A DNA stretch of 64,000 bases, taken from the NCBI GenBank assembly GCA_029055875.1, contig JAIDCJ010000020.1:43059-107058 (forward strand), written 5' to 3'. Positions 32,096 through 40,257 of this stretch are shown in pieces; the first letter of the stretch is position 1, and every line of letters begins with the position of its first letter. Both the position numbers and the translations under genes were made by a program. This stretch comes from Clostridia bacterium (GTDB lineage Bacteria > Bacillota > Clostridia > Christensenellales > Borkfalkiaceae). The notes beneath the pieces are model-generated. The model saw only the letters and a program-made list of their open reading frames with translations. It had not been told where the DNA came from and searched no databases.

Positions 32096-32845
32096 ATGGA
32101 TGAAGAATTGAACTATGCCGAAATGCTCGAAATCCCCGTGGAAACGGTTACGGTAAACCGTAAGGAGAGAAAGCATTCCAAAGAAGCGGCGGAAGAAGAG
32201 GGAGAAGGGCTCCAACAGCAGCTTGTCGAGCAGGTGAACGACCGCGTGAACGAAGAGGAGAGCGACCCCGCCTATGCGGAGAGCACGCCTATCGAACGCG
32301 AAGCAAAGCCCGTAAAGGCAAAAAGGAACTGGGTGAAGCGTTTGCTTCTCGGCGAATTCGTTGCCGTGTGCGCGCTGTGCGCAACCATTTTCCTTACGAA
32401 CATTTTCATGACGAACAGCGCCATGAATACCTTCGTACGCGGGCTCTTCAACGGTAAGGCTTCTACGGCCGACGCACGCACCTATTCGGACTTCACGCTC
32501 ACTTCCGTGGTGAACGATTACACCGATGCGGAAATCACCGTATCCAACACGGGCGTGATGTCCTTCACGGCGAAGTGCTCCGTCTATCCCCCTTGCGAGG
32601 GAACGGTTGCTTCCATCAACGGGAACGAGAACACGGGCTACACCATTTCGCTCAAACATTCCGATTCGTTTTCTTCCATCATCAGCGGTATCGATACGGT
32701 ATTCTGCGCGGAAGGTGATAAGGTGAAGAGCAACATTCCCATTGCGTACACGAAGGGCGAAAGCTCCGTACACGTCATGTTCTATTCGGGGGATAATCTT
32801 CTCAACTGCTACTCCGTCGGCGAGGGCGGAATTGCTTGGAACTAA
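32096..32845 (+). CDS. spoIVFA: SpoIVFA-like sporulation protein (degenerate LytM/M23 domain)
   Basis: A 249-residue protein with an acidic cytoplasmic N-terminus (about 85 residues), one membrane helix (about 88-115) and an outer domain. The outer domain contains CEGTVASINGNENTGYTISLKHSDSF and AEGDKVKSNIPIAYT, the beta-strand pattern of a LytM/M23 fold without the zinc-binding residues of active peptidases. Such a protein directly before a site-2 protease matches SpoIVFA, which holds SpoIVFB in check in the mother-cell membrane around the forespore. ATG 32096 is chosen because of AAGAGGTG upstream. It overlaps spoIVFB by ten bases. Confidence 0.8.
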   Translation: MDEELNYAEMLEIPVETVTVNRKERKHSKEAAEEEGEGLQQQLVEQVNDRVNEEESDPAYAESTPIEREAKPVKAKRNWVKRLLLGEFVAVCALCATIFLTNIFMTNSAMNTFVRGLFNGKASTADARTYSDFTLTSVVNDYTDAEITVSNTGVMSFTAKCSVYPPCEGTVASINGNENTGYTISLKHSDSFSSIISGIDTVFCAEGDKVKSNIPIAYTKGESSVHVMFYSGDNLLNCYSVGEGGIAWN

Positions 32846-33672
32846 GTAAGTTTCGCTTTCAAATCCACCCGCTGTTTTTCCTCGTAGGAGTGCTGTCCGC
32901 ATTCTTCGGACAGCTGCTCCCCTTCCTTACGGCGGTCATTGCCGCCGTCATACACGAGTGCGCGCACGCGTTCGCCGCACGCAGATACGGTTACTCCCTC
33001 GATACTCTCGTCCTCATGCCATACGGGGCGGTGGTATCGGGGGATATTTCGGGAATCGGCAAAAAACAGGAGCTCGGCGTGCTTCTTGCAGGCCCGCTTT
33101 CAAACGGACTGTGCGCGCTCTTCTTCATTGCGCTGTGGTGGCTCTTTCCCGAAACCTACGCCTATACGGACACCGCGGCGTGGATCTCGCTCTCGCTGTT
33201 CGCAGTCAATCTTCTGCCCGCATATCCCTTGGACGGCGGCAGAATTTTAAGGCTTCTGCTTGCCCCTCTCGGCGGGAAGAGGGCGCGTATCGTTTGCAGA
33301 GTGATTACGCTTTCGGTTGCGGCGGGCGTGCTCGGGTACTTCGTTTACAGCTGTTTTCATGCGCCTGCGTTCACCGCGCTTGCCTTTGCGGTTTTGTTGG
33401 CGGCGGGCGCGTTCGGCGGGGGCAGCTACGAGCGCGTGCCCTTTAACCGCGAAAAGAGTTTCCGCCGCGGGATAGAGGAGAGGCGGATCGTCATGGCGTC
33501 CGACCGCACGCTGCGCGACGCACTCAGATATCTTTCCGAGGAAAAGTATCTCGTTTTGGTGCTCTACGAAAACGGCGAGTTTTTGGGCGAGCTCACCGAG
33601 GAAGAATATCTTGCCGCGCTCGAAGGGGGAAACTATTCCCGCACCTTGGGGGAATGTCTGCCGAAATTCTAA
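32836..33672 (+). CDS. spoIVFB: SpoIVFB-like site-2 metalloprotease (M50)
   Basis: A 278-residue membrane protease. The first catalytic motif HECAH lies in AVIHECAHAFAARRYG (about residues 36-50) and the second in LLPAYPLDGGRIL (about 128-140, DGG with the zinc-binding Asp). About six helices are followed by a C-terminal CBS-like cytoplasmic region (EERRIVMASDRTLRDALRYL). In spore formers this enzyme cuts pro-sigma-K inside the membrane. It starts with TTG at 32836 with GAGGGCGG upstream, inside the end of spoIVFA, so the two are coupled. Confidence 0.88.
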   Translation: MELSKFRFQIHPLFFLVGVLSAFFGQLLPFLTAVIAAVIHECAHAFAARRYGYSLDTLVLMPYGAVVSGDISGIGKKQELGVLLAGPLSNGLCALFFIALWWLFPETYAYTDTAAWISLSLFAVNLLPAYPLDGGRILRLLLAPLGGKRARIVCRVITLSVAAGVLGYFVYSCFHAPAFTALAFAVLLAAGAFGGGSYERVPFNREKSFRRGIEERRIVMASDRTLRDALRYLSEEKYLVLVLYENGEFLGELTEEEYLAALEGGNYSRTLGECLPKF

Positions 33673-33673
33673 A

Positions 33674-33708
33674 AAAATACCGTCGCCGAAAAGCAACGGT
33701 ATTTTTGT
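33674..33708. terminator. Bidirectional terminator
   Basis: AAAATACCGT and ACGGTATTTTT pair around a 12-base loop between the convergent spoIVFB and helical-protein genes. Confidence 0.75.
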
Positions 33709-33709
33709 T

Positions 33710-34150
33710 TTAAGCAATTAAGTTTTTCCAGGTCTTTTCAAACTGTTCTTCCGAATGCAGAAGCTCGTTTGCAAGCTGTTCGATCTGTTCGTCCGCCTGT
33801 TCGCTCATATCGGAAAGGGAGCTTTTCAGGGCGGTAATTCCCATCACCGTGCCCTGCGCCATCATCTCGGCAATGTGTGCGCGGGAATTATCCTTAATGG
33901 TGTTCATTTTAATGGAGCTCCACATCATGGCTTTTTTGATAGGACTCGGGTTTTTGAGCTCGATATTTTTATCCTTTGCAATGATAGAAGCCTTGCCGCA
34001 GATTTTTTCGTATTCCTCGTGCTGGCGCAAGAGCTCTTCCTTTACTTCGTTGTCTTCGACTTCGGGCAGAATGTCCGTAATCGACTGAATGGCAAGCTGG
34101 CAGTTGCGGTGCACCTCCGCAAGTACTTCTTCACTTTTTTTGAGTTCCAT
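33710..34150 (-). CDS. Helical protein, possibly ferritin-like
   Basis: A 146-residue all-alpha protein without signal or membrane segment, beginning MELKKSEEVLAEVHRNCQLAIQSI. It contains EVEDNEVKEELLRQHEEYEKICGKA and a C-terminal helix pair (SEQADEQIEQLANELLHSEEQFEKTWK). The helix lengths and Glu/His spacing suggest a ferritin-like four-helix bundle, but I cannot show metal ligands. ATG 34150 has AAAGGAGAAA upstream. It is inserted on the opposite strand between spoIVFB and rplU, which are normally close neighbours. Confidence 0.65.
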   Translation of the reverse strand: MELKKSEEVLAEVHRNCQLAIQSITDILPEVEDNEVKEELLRQHEEYEKICGKASIIAKDKNIELKNPSPIKKAMMWSSIKMNTIKDNSRAHIAEMMAQGTVMGITALKSSLSDMSEQADEQIEQLANELLHSEEQFEKTWKNLIA

Positions 34151-34206
34151 AATATTTCTCCTTTGCTCTAAGTATGGGAAAAAGTTGGGAAATGTATTCA
34201 AAACCG

Positions 34207-34328
34207 CTTGACATATTTACGGAAAAATGTTAAATTTTATGCTGAGCCGCTAAGGACGGGCAGCTAAGTATTTCCAAAGAGGAATCGCCTACGCAACTTG
34301 CGAGACTGGTAAGAGGAGGTAAAAACGA
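34207..34328 (+). promoter_or_regulatory. Promoter and leader of rplU
   Basis: TTGACA (34207-34212), 17 bases, TAAATT (34230-34235). The leader of about 87 nt before the rplU ribosome binding site is GC-richer and contains short self-complementary parts, in the position of the L21 leader known upstream of rplU in Firmicutes. The exact motif was not verified. Confidence 0.55.
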
Positions 34329-34634
34329 ATGTACGCAATCATCGAAAACGGCGGAAAGCAGTATAAAGTTTCCGAGGGTGACGTCGTAAAGGTGGAAAAG
34401 CTCGCCGCAGAAGTGGGCGCAGAAGTTTCCTTCCACGTCGTTATGGTATCGGACGGTACGAGCGTGAAGGTCGGGAAAGAGGTTGAGTCGGCAAAAGTGA
34501 CGGCTACCGTTCAGGCGCAGGATAAGTTCAAGAAGATCATCGTCTTCAAGTACAAGGCGAAGAAGAACGAGCGCAAGAAGCAAGGCCACCGTCAGCCGTT
34601 CACCGCGGTGAAAATCGAGAAGATTTCCCTCTAA
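34329..34634 (+). CDS. rplU: 50S ribosomal protein L21
   Basis: A 101-residue ribosomal protein of standard length. It starts [25 protein letters not shown] and ends [21 protein letters not shown], both typical of bL21. It binds 23S rRNA in the large subunit. AGAGGAGG lies before the start. rpmA follows 52 bases downstream in the same transcript. Confidence 0.98.
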   Translation: MYAIIENGGKQYKVSEGDVVKVEKLAAEVGAEVSFHVVMVSDGTSVKVGKEVESAKVTATVQAQDKFKKIIVFKYKAKKNERKKQGHRQPFTAVKIEKISL

Positions 34635-34686
34635 TCGCGCAGGGGCTGAAGCGCAGCCCGAACTACTAAATTCAAGGAGAATAAAT

Positions 34687-34953
34687 ATGATTTTTATCGG
34701 ATTATTCGCTCATAAAAAGGGTACCGGTTCCTCCCACAACGGCCGCGACAGCGAAGCGAAACGCCTCGGTGTCAAGCGTCAGGACGGACAGAGCGTACTT
34801 GCGGGCAGCATCATCGTGCGCCAGCGCGGTACGAAAATTTACCCGGGCAACAACGTAGGCATCGGCGGAGACGATACGCTCTTCGCTTTGAAGGACGGCG
34901 TTGTAAAATTCGAGCGCAAGGGCAGAGATAAGAAACAAGTAAGCGTTTATTAA
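34687..34953 (+). CDS. rpmA: 50S ribosomal protein L27
   Basis: An 88-residue bL27 with the conserved [22 protein letters not shown] and [19 protein letters not shown]. The N-terminus [12 protein letters not shown] keeps a leader ending in Phe-Ala before the mature HKKG, the pattern cleaved by the Prp cysteine protease in Firmicutes. The prp gene that usually lies between rplU and rpmA is absent: only 52 non-coding bases separate them, so processing would need a prp elsewhere. AAGGAG precedes the start. Confidence 0.97.
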   Translation: MIFIGLFAHKKGTGSSHNGRDSEAKRLGVKRQDGQSVLAGSIIVRQRGTKIYPGNNVGIGGDDTLFALKDGVVKFERKGRDKKQVSVY

Positions 34954-34962
34954 AAAAGAGAG

Positions 34963-34988
34963 CAGCCGCCAATCGGGCGGCTGTTTTT
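34963..34988 (+). terminator. Terminator of the rplU-rpmA operon
   Basis: CAGCCGCC (34963-34970) pairs with GGCGGCTG (34976-34983), followed by TTTTTG. Confidence 0.88.
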
Positions 34989-34996
34989 GTTTATCA

Positions 34997-35025
34997 CAAT
35001 TCCCCGCATTGCGTGCGGGGAATTG
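34997..35025 (-). terminator. Terminator of the lipoprotein gene
   Basis: CAATTCCCCGCA (34997-35008) and TGCGGGGAATTG (35014-35025) form a 12-bp stem just past the stop of the minus-strand lipoprotein gene. Confidence 0.75.
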
Positions 35026-35035
35026 TTTTATATAG

Positions 35036-35605
35036 TTATAATTCAAACGATACGTTCTTAAAGCGGGCAAGCTCTACATGAGTACCCGGCACACAGATAA
35101 CGAAATCAAGACGTGAAATACTTTTATATTCGTTGCTCGTCTCAGTATAGGAAGCTCCTACCTGAGTTTCAATATCTTTCTTGATTACAGAAGATGTATA
35201 AGTTGAGGAAAGCAGATAAACCCCTTCATCAGACTCAAGAAAAGTTCCTCCAATAATCTCAACTGTGTTGATATCTGAACACAATCCCGTTAAATATAGG
35301 TATGCATTCATATGCGGACCGCCACCACTCTGGAAGGGCACGCCACTGAATGTATCAAACCTAAGTTTGATTTTATAAACAGCCGTGTCACGGAAATAGA
35401 TCGTCATTGTTTCCGTTTCGGAATATGTTTTCTTGTCCGTCCGAAATACGTTAAGATTTTTGTTCTGTTCTTCCAGTTCTTCAACACGATTTTTTAACGC
35501 ATCAAAATCTTCTTTTGTAGGTGCCGAGTTTCCGCAACCCGCCACCGTAACCGCCATCATAACGGTCATCAAAGCTAATGCCAACACAGTAAATAGTTTT
35601 TTCAT
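35036..35605 (-). CDS. Lipoprotein of unknown function
   Basis: A 189-residue protein with a lipoprotein signal peptide (MKKLFTVLALALMTVMMAVTVAGCGN, Cys near residue 24). A short coiled coil follows (DFDALKNRVEELEEQNKNL) and then a beta-rich domain with no motif I recognise. A strong GAAGGAAGGTG site precedes the start. It has a lower GC content than the ribosomal genes beside it. Confidence 0.75.
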   Translation of the reverse strand: MKKLFTVLALALMTVMMAVTVAGCGNSAPTKEDFDALKNRVEELEEQNKNLNVFRTDKKTYSETETMTIYFRDTAVYKIKLRFDTFSGVPFQSGGGPHMNAYLYLTGLCSDINTVEIIGGTFLESDEGVYLLSSTYTSSVIKKDIETQVGASYTETSNEYKSISRLDFVICVPGTHVELARFKNVSFEL

Positions 35606-35832
35606 TTTAACACCTTCCTTCTATTTTATTATAAGGTATTTAACATATCTTGTCAATATGAATTTGGCAATATTGTATCACACAGAATATATTTATTTCG
35701 CGGCGTGCAAAAAGGAACGAACTCTTTCACGCGTGCATATATTAAAATAAAAAGTTTTTGAAAAAATTTATAAAACAAAAGAAAATTGCTTGCTTTCTTT
35801 CCGCGGATATGCTATATTATGAAAGCAAGTTC

Positions 35833-35908
35833 GGAAGCTTAGCTCAGCTGGGAGAGCATCTGCCTTACAAGCAGAGGGTCATAGGTTCGATCCCTATAGC
35901 TTCCACCA
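35833..35908 (+). tRNA. tRNA-Val (TAC)
   Basis: A full cloverleaf: acceptor GGAAGCT/AGCTTCC, D-arm GCTC..GAGC, anticodon stem TCTGC/GCAGA with loop CTTACAA (anticodon TAC), T-arm ATAGG-TTCGATC-CCTAT, and encoded CCA. Confidence 0.97.
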
Positions 35909-35933
35909 ATAACAGTGCGGAATTGTTTTTTAT

Positions 35934-36008
35934 GCGGGAATAGCTCAGTGGTAGAGCGTCACCTTGCCAAGGTGAATGTCGCGGGTTCGAATCTCGTTTC
36001 CCGCTCCA
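35934..36008 (+). tRNA. tRNA-Gly (GCC)
   Basis: Acceptor GCGGGAA/TTCCCGC, D-arm GCTC..GAGC, anticodon stem TCACC/GGTGA with loop TTGCCAA (anticodon GCC), T-loop TTCGAAT, discriminator T and encoded CCA. Confidence 0.97.
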
Positions 36009-36034
36009 AACAAACGTCCGCACTGTTTTTTTAT

Positions 36035-36109
36035 GGCGCCATAGCCAAGTGGTAAGGCAAGGGTCTGCAAAACCCTGACTCCCCGGTTCAAATCCGGGTG
36101 GCGCCTCCA
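36035..36109 (+). tRNA. tRNA-Cys (GCA), integration site of the element
   Basis: Acceptor GGCGCCA/TGGCGCC, anticodon stem AGGGT/ACCCT with loop CTGCAAA (anticodon GCA), T-arm CCCGG-TTCAAAT-CCGGG, encoded CCA. Its last 26 bases are repeated at 49542-49567, marking the crossover site of the mobile element. The tRNA is left intact. Confidence 0.96.
36084..36109 (+). repeat. attL
   Basis: The last 26 bases of tRNA-Cys, identical to 49542-49567. The copy nearest the integrase gene restores the tRNA. Confidence 0.88.
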
Positions 36110-36196
36110 TAAAACACAACATATTGTGTTAATGTCAACCTCGTATCCACAAGATACGGGGTTGATTTTTTGTTTTCTCCTCAAATATCGCACCTT

Positions 36197-36219
36197 TTGG
36201 GGAGCAATTTGGGGAGTAA
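36197..36219. repeat. Integrase arm-type repeats, left end
   Basis: TTGGGGAGCAA (36197-36207) and TTGGGGAGTAA (36209-36219) are tandem copies 12 bp apart. The same motif appears twice at 49424-49445 near the other end. Confidence 0.65.
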
Positions 36220-36227
36220 AACCGAAT

Positions 36228-37448
36228 TTAGGCTACTACAAAGTTCACTTTGTCCATTTCTTCTCTCATAAACTCGTCGCTGTAATGCACGTAGGTTTTG
36301 CCGACAAGCCGTTCGGGGCTGTCGCCCATCCAAAGTTCAACGACTTCTCGTTTTACCTTTTCGTCGCAGACAGAGGCAAACGTGTGGCGAAGCTGATAGG
36401 GAATAATTCCTTCGGGCAACGCTCTTTTCATAATGTCAAGTGTTCTGTCGTATGAAAGAGGAGATTTGAGCGGAGCGTTAAAATCGAATAAATTTTGCGC
36501 CTGACGGGGAATCGGTATCTTTTTATATGCCTTTTTTCCGTTTTTTCTTTTGCGGTTTCTGCAAATCAGGAAGCCGTTTTCAAAATGCGCTTCTTCGTCA
36601 ATCTCGCAGGGACGAAGTCCGAAGAAGTACATTGCAAGTGCAAAATTCCTTGTTTTGTCAAAGAACGGTGTTTGCAGGTTGGTCAAAAAAGTTTTAATCT
36701 GTCCGTCCGAAAGCCTGTCTCTGTTTTCACGCTCTGCCCGCTTGAAGGGAATCATTTCTACCGGATTATATGTAACAATGCCGCTTGCTTTTGCGTATTT
36801 GAAAATGCTGTTGAATACCGTCCGCATATCCTCGTATTTGCGCGGAGTATCAAGTGCATTCATCAGCTCGTCGATATCCGACGTGCGAATTGACTTGATC
36901 GGCTTGTCTTTCAGCTTCTGCGGTATAAATCTGCGTATCTGGCTTTCGTAACCTTTCCAAGTTTCCTCGGCAACCTTGCCGTGCTTGTAGCGCAACCATT
37001 CGTCCGCAATAAAACCGAAACTGAATTTGTTTTTGGCTAATTGATCGGGCGGCGGAAGGTTTCGCGTTGCTTCGAGAAACATCGCCTTTGCCGTTTTAAG
37101 TTCTTTGTTGGATACGGTAATGTCGTATCCGTTTCTGCGGTAGCGGATTTCATAAAAACTTCCGCGTTTACCGCTGGGGCGCTCGATAATATGAGCCGCC
37201 ATACCGTTTGCAATAAATTCTCGTTTGAATGTTTTCGACATACTTTCAATTTCCTTTTTTGTGAATTTGATTTTTGCCGATGATGTTTTTTTGCCGTTGT
37301 TCTTTTTCTCGATCAGCTCGCTTACGACTTCGGTAGTAATTGTATCAGCCGCCGATTGCAGCATAAGCTGTACTGCCTTGTCGCGCCGCTTTCTATCGGG
37401 AATGTCCTTTAAGATTTCTGTTATTTCCTGTAATTGGTTATAGGTCAT
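36228..37448 (-). CDS. int: Tyrosine site-specific integrase
   Basis: A 406-residue tyrosine recombinase. The N-terminal arm-binding region is Lys-rich, a SAM-like core-binding domain lies at about residues 150-240, and the catalytic domain contains MYFFGLRPCEIDE (first Arg, about 283-295), YQLRHTFASVCDE (second Arg box, about 350-362) and WMGDSPERLVGKTYVHYSDE (nucleophile Tyr, about 375-395). It would catalyse integration and excision at the tRNA-Cys att site just beside it. AAAGGAGG precedes the start codon. Confidence 0.95.
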   Translation of the reverse strand: MTYNQLQEITEILKDIPDRKRRDKAVQLMLQSAADTITTEVVSELIEKKNNGKKTSSAKIKFTKKEIESMSKTFKREFIANGMAAHIIERPSGKRGSFYEIRYRRNGYDITVSNKELKTAKAMFLEATRNLPPPDQLAKNKFSFGFIADEWLRYKHGKVAEETWKGYESQIRRFIPQKLKDKPIKSIRTSDIDELMNALDTPRKYEDMRTVFNSIFKYAKASGIVTYNPVEMIPFKRAERENRDRLSDGQIKTFLTNLQTPFFDKTRNFALAMYFFGLRPCEIDEEAHFENGFLICRNRKRKNGKKAYKKIPIPRQAQNLFDFNAPLKSPLSYDRTLDIMKRALPEGIIPYQLRHTFASVCDEKVKREVVELWMGDSPERLVGKTYVHYSDEFMREEMDKVNFVVA

Positions 37449-37584
37449 TGTCCTCCTTTTGAATAGTGGGTCCCATTATACCCTAACTATTCGTAAATTT
37501 CAAGTGTTATTTTATAGATTTTTTGAAAAAGTTAAAGGGCGGAACATAAACTGTTCCGCCCTCTTTCAAGGTGTTATTTAGTTG

Positions 37585-38535
37585 TTAAAATTTGAAGTTG
37601 GTATTTGATTTCGGTTTCGGCGTGGGGTGAATCAGCTTCTCGTAAGCCTCGGGGTTTTCTCTTTGCAGCTTGGCAAGCAATTCGATTGCCCGTTTGCCTC
37701 TGGCGGCATTTTCTTCCGCCGTGTCCGCCTTCTTTGCATAATGTAACGTTTCACTCATAGACGCATCCAAACGCCTCGTCAAATCTTCATTTTCTTTTTT
37801 TGTTTTAATGGTTTCCGCCGTTGCCGCGATCACTTGCTTTTTTAATCCGATGGGCGTCCATGCAAAGTTTCTGTTTTGCGCTCGCTCCAATGCTTCTTGG
37901 TATGGCTCGCTCTCTGCCTTAATTTTTTCTGCCTGCCCCTCGGCTTCTTCTATAATTTTTTGTGCCTTGTATTCTGCTGCGGTTATATGCTTTGCGCCGC
38001 TTTTAAATTTCCCTCGTTCCAGTCCCCATTTTTTGCCCACCTTTTCGTAGAACGATGTTTGTAATTCGGATAGTTTCTTTCTGTCGTATAAATCTTTGGA
38101 ACAGAGTTTTCCGTTTGTGATTGGTACAAGATTCAAATGAAGATGAGGGGTCGTTTCGTCTTTATGGACGACGGCGCTTATAATGTTTTCTGCACCGTAT
38201 TTGTCTGCAAAAAATTTCACACAATCCGTAAAAAACTCTTTCTCTGCCGCAAGCGGCAGTCCCATAAAGAAGTCTTTATCCGAAGTCAATACAAAAGAAT
38301 TCATATAGACGGCGTCCGACCGTAACTTACGCTTTAATGTCAGTGTCGCGATTCTGGCATTGATGAACTCCAAATATGTCGGCGGTGGTGTAACCAAATG
38401 ATAATTCCGGCTTGTACGATTGCTGTCAATCTGCGGATTGCTTGCCTCATAAGTTTCGTCTCTTTCGTTTTCTTCTTCGACAGGGCTTACTTCCTGCCGC
38501 TTATACTTTTCCATATGGCATACGATATAACTCAA
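37585..38535 (-). CDS. MobV-family (Mob_Pre) relaxase
   Basis: A 316-residue plasmid mobilization/recombination protein. It starts SYIVCHMEKYKRQEV, then TSRNYHLVTP and the metal-binding HKDETTPHLHLNLVPI (HxDExxPHxH-type motif, about residues 140-155). The C-terminal third is a long coiled coil. It would nick the oriT strand and lead transfer. The start is TTG at 38535 with a perfect AAAGGAGG upstream. It is shorter than many MobV proteins. An oriT-like hairpin lies 24 bases upstream. Confidence 0.9.
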   Translation of the reverse strand: MSYIVCHMEKYKRQEVSPVEEENERDETYEASNPQIDSNRTSRNYHLVTPPPTYLEFINARIATLTLKRKLRSDAVYMNSFVLTSDKDFFMGLPLAAEKEFFTDCVKFFADKYGAENIISAVVHKDETTPHLHLNLVPITNGKLCSKDLYDRKKLSELQTSFYEKVGKKWGLERGKFKSGAKHITAAEYKAQKIIEEAEGQAEKIKAESEPYQEALERAQNRNFAWTPIGLKKQVIAATAETIKTKKENEDLTRRLDASMSETLHYAKKADTAEENAARGKRAIELLAKLQRENPEAYEKLIHPTPKPKSNTNFKF

Positions 38536-38557
38536 TTTTTCCTCCTTTTGATTTTTA

Positions 38558-38581
38558 TTAAGTGTAGCTCACTACACTTAT
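38558..38581 (-). other. Candidate oriT of the MobV type
   Basis: TAAGTGTAG (38559-38567) and CTACACTTA (38572-38580) form a perfect 9-bp inverted repeat with a CTCA loop. Read on the minus strand, AAGTGTAGTGAGCTACACTT resembles the nick-region hairpin of MobV plasmids such as pMV158 (AAGTATAGTGTGTTATACTT). Its place just upstream of the relaxase gene fits. Confidence 0.68.
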
Positions 38582-38799
38582 TTCATAAGTTTCGTTCGTC
38601 CTGCGGAGCTTTATCCACTGAAAATCTTCATATAACTATCTCCTTTAAAGGGTAAAAAAAGGCGGCAGCATGAAGCCGTTGCCATAATATAATTTCCCCT
38701 CCACATAAGTAGATAATTTTTTTACCAAAAATTTCAAGAATTTTAAAACTTTTTTATATGTGACAGTATTTGTCGTATTTGTAATGTTATAATGCGCTT

Positions 38800-39957
38800 A
38801 TGAATGACGAGTATTACAGAGACGAACCGATTTACAAAATAAGGCCGTCTAACGTAAAAGCGAAGTTAAAGCCAATGTTCAAAATTGAAAACGGCTACTT
38901 TTCGCCATATCTTTTGAACAAAAAACCCGTACCGGCAAGTAGGGAAGGTTATTATAAATACTTCTATATGGAAAGCTATCACACCATTGAAAGGCGTAAA
39001 GTGGGCGGTAAGGTACAGAACGTTACCGTGCTTCATTCCCGCAAGAAGTACGTAGAAGTTCCCGCCGAGCAATGGGAGAAGTTGCATTACTTTGATCTGA
39101 AAGATTATGAAACAGCGCGCGATGAATATGAAGGAACGGAATATGACGTTCGCAAAAATGACAGATATTACAATGTCTTTGATTTTATGTTGCAACAATG
39201 GGACAACCATAATCACGAACAATTTTGGATCAACGCCTTTGATTTAGAGAGGGTTTTAAATAAGCTGTCGGACGAGGATTTAGATATATATTTACTGCAT
39301 AAGGAACGGCACTTAAAGCAGAAGCAAATTGCCGAAACACTTGGCAAATCGGAAGCGCACGTTACGCGCCGAATGAAAGTGATTGAGGACACGATCGAAT
39401 ATGATTTGCTCGATGATGGAGAACGGACAAAGACGCAAATCAAAGCCGAGATCGAATACCGTAAATATTTGCGATCGGGCAAGACGGAGAGTTTTGTCGA
39501 CGTGTACGTCTATGACTTCCTTTTAATTTTTCCGCAAGAAGTTTTGTTGCGCTACTTGTTTGTGTTCCGTGGGCAACAACATTTGATGCGGTTTTGCTTT
39601 CTATGGATTTATGAATACTTTGCTTCAAAAGATAAGTCCGAGTTTAAAGCAAGAGATGTTTTGGGAAGGTACAGCTATCAGCTGTTTCATAAGTATATGA
39701 TTAAAAAGAATACTTGGGCGAAACAGCTATTCATAGCAGTTGAATTAGAGTTGCAACGACTACTTAAACAGTACGGTATAAAGGACAGCAAGCCAAACGA
39801 AAAGTTTATAAAGACGGTGCAAAAATCGGCGGCGGCTCGCGGTATGACCGTAGCCGAATATCGTGATAAAATTTTATTCCCACACGGCAAGGAAAGGGTA
39901 AGAAAACGCTTTGAACAGTATTACAAACGTAGGAATAAGGCAAAAAATAAAATTTAG
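38800..39957 (+). CDS. HTH protein of the mobile element (sigma-factor-like HTH)
   Basis: A 385-residue protein of unknown family. Residues about 160-195 hold a helix-turn-helix like sigma region 4 (LLHKERHLKQKQIAETLGKSEAHVTRRMKVI). The second half is aromatic and helical, with a C-terminal QKSAAARGMTVAEYRDKILFPHG and an Arg/Lys-rich end. That end resembles the C-terminus of the 54057-54824 protein (EKIAKRLNVSVEEFIKQRFYP), so the two are probably related. ATG 38800 is six bases after an extended -10 box (TGTTATAAT, 38785-38793) and has no ribosome binding site. Confidence 0.6.
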   Translation: MNDEYYRDEPIYKIRPSNVKAKLKPMFKIENGYFSPYLLNKKPVPASREGYYKYFYMESYHTIERRKVGGKVQNVTVLHSRKKYVEVPAEQWEKLHYFDLKDYETARDEYEGTEYDVRKNDRYYNVFDFMLQQWDNHNHEQFWINAFDLERVLNKLSDEDLDIYLLHKERHLKQKQIAETLGKSEAHVTRRMKVIEDTIEYDLLDDGERTKTQIKAEIEYRKYLRSGKTESFVDVYVYDFLLIFPQEVLLRYLFVFRGQQHLMRFCFLWIYEYFASKDKSEFKARDVLGRYSYQLFHKYMIKKNTWAKQLFIAVELELQRLLKQYGIKDSKPNEKFIKTVQKSAAARGMTVAEYRDKILFPHGKERVRKRFEQYYKRRNKAKNKI

Positions 39958-39967
39958 ATAAAACCAT

Positions 39968-40257
39968 TGATTTGCTCCAAAAAGTAGTGTGTAATACAAC
40001 TTATTGGAGCAAATATGATTTTATCGCAGGAAGACTTGAAAATTAAATATAAGGATTATTCCGACGTTAAGGGTAATAAAGATTTTAGAATGAACCCCCT
40101 ATTGCCAAATTTGTTAGATTATGCTATAATTAGTCAAACAGGGTATATACCCTGTTTGCTTGCTGCGCAAGCAAACAACGAATGCTCAAGGGGGAGAAAA
40201 TATTCTTGCACACGCTTGTTCAATTAGCGTGATGAAAGAATATTGGTGTGGCAGCTT
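39968..40257 (+). other. Leader region of the LytTR operon
   Basis: An inverted repeat (TTTGCTCCAA near 39970 and TTGGAGCAAA near 40003) precedes a weak 70-codon open frame at 40015-40227 that I do not trust. A promoter, TTGCCA, 17 bases, TATAAT (near 40108-40136), lies inside it. A 22-bp palindrome, AAACAGGGTA-TATACCCTGTTT in two halves, follows near 40138-40160, then a GCTTGCTGCGCAAGC hairpin. They look like a regulated leader of the following two-component genes. Confidence 0.4.

Noticed and set aside
35758..36193. Short open frames covering the tRNA cluster on both strands
   Set aside because: They are translations of tRNA genes (for example the PDLNR and GFEPGS peptides), a common artefact.
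40015..40227. A 70-codon frame before the LytTR regulator
   Set aside because: It has a fair SD site but contains a promoter and two palindromes in its second half, and its end is low-complexity. It is more likely leader sequence or a remnant.
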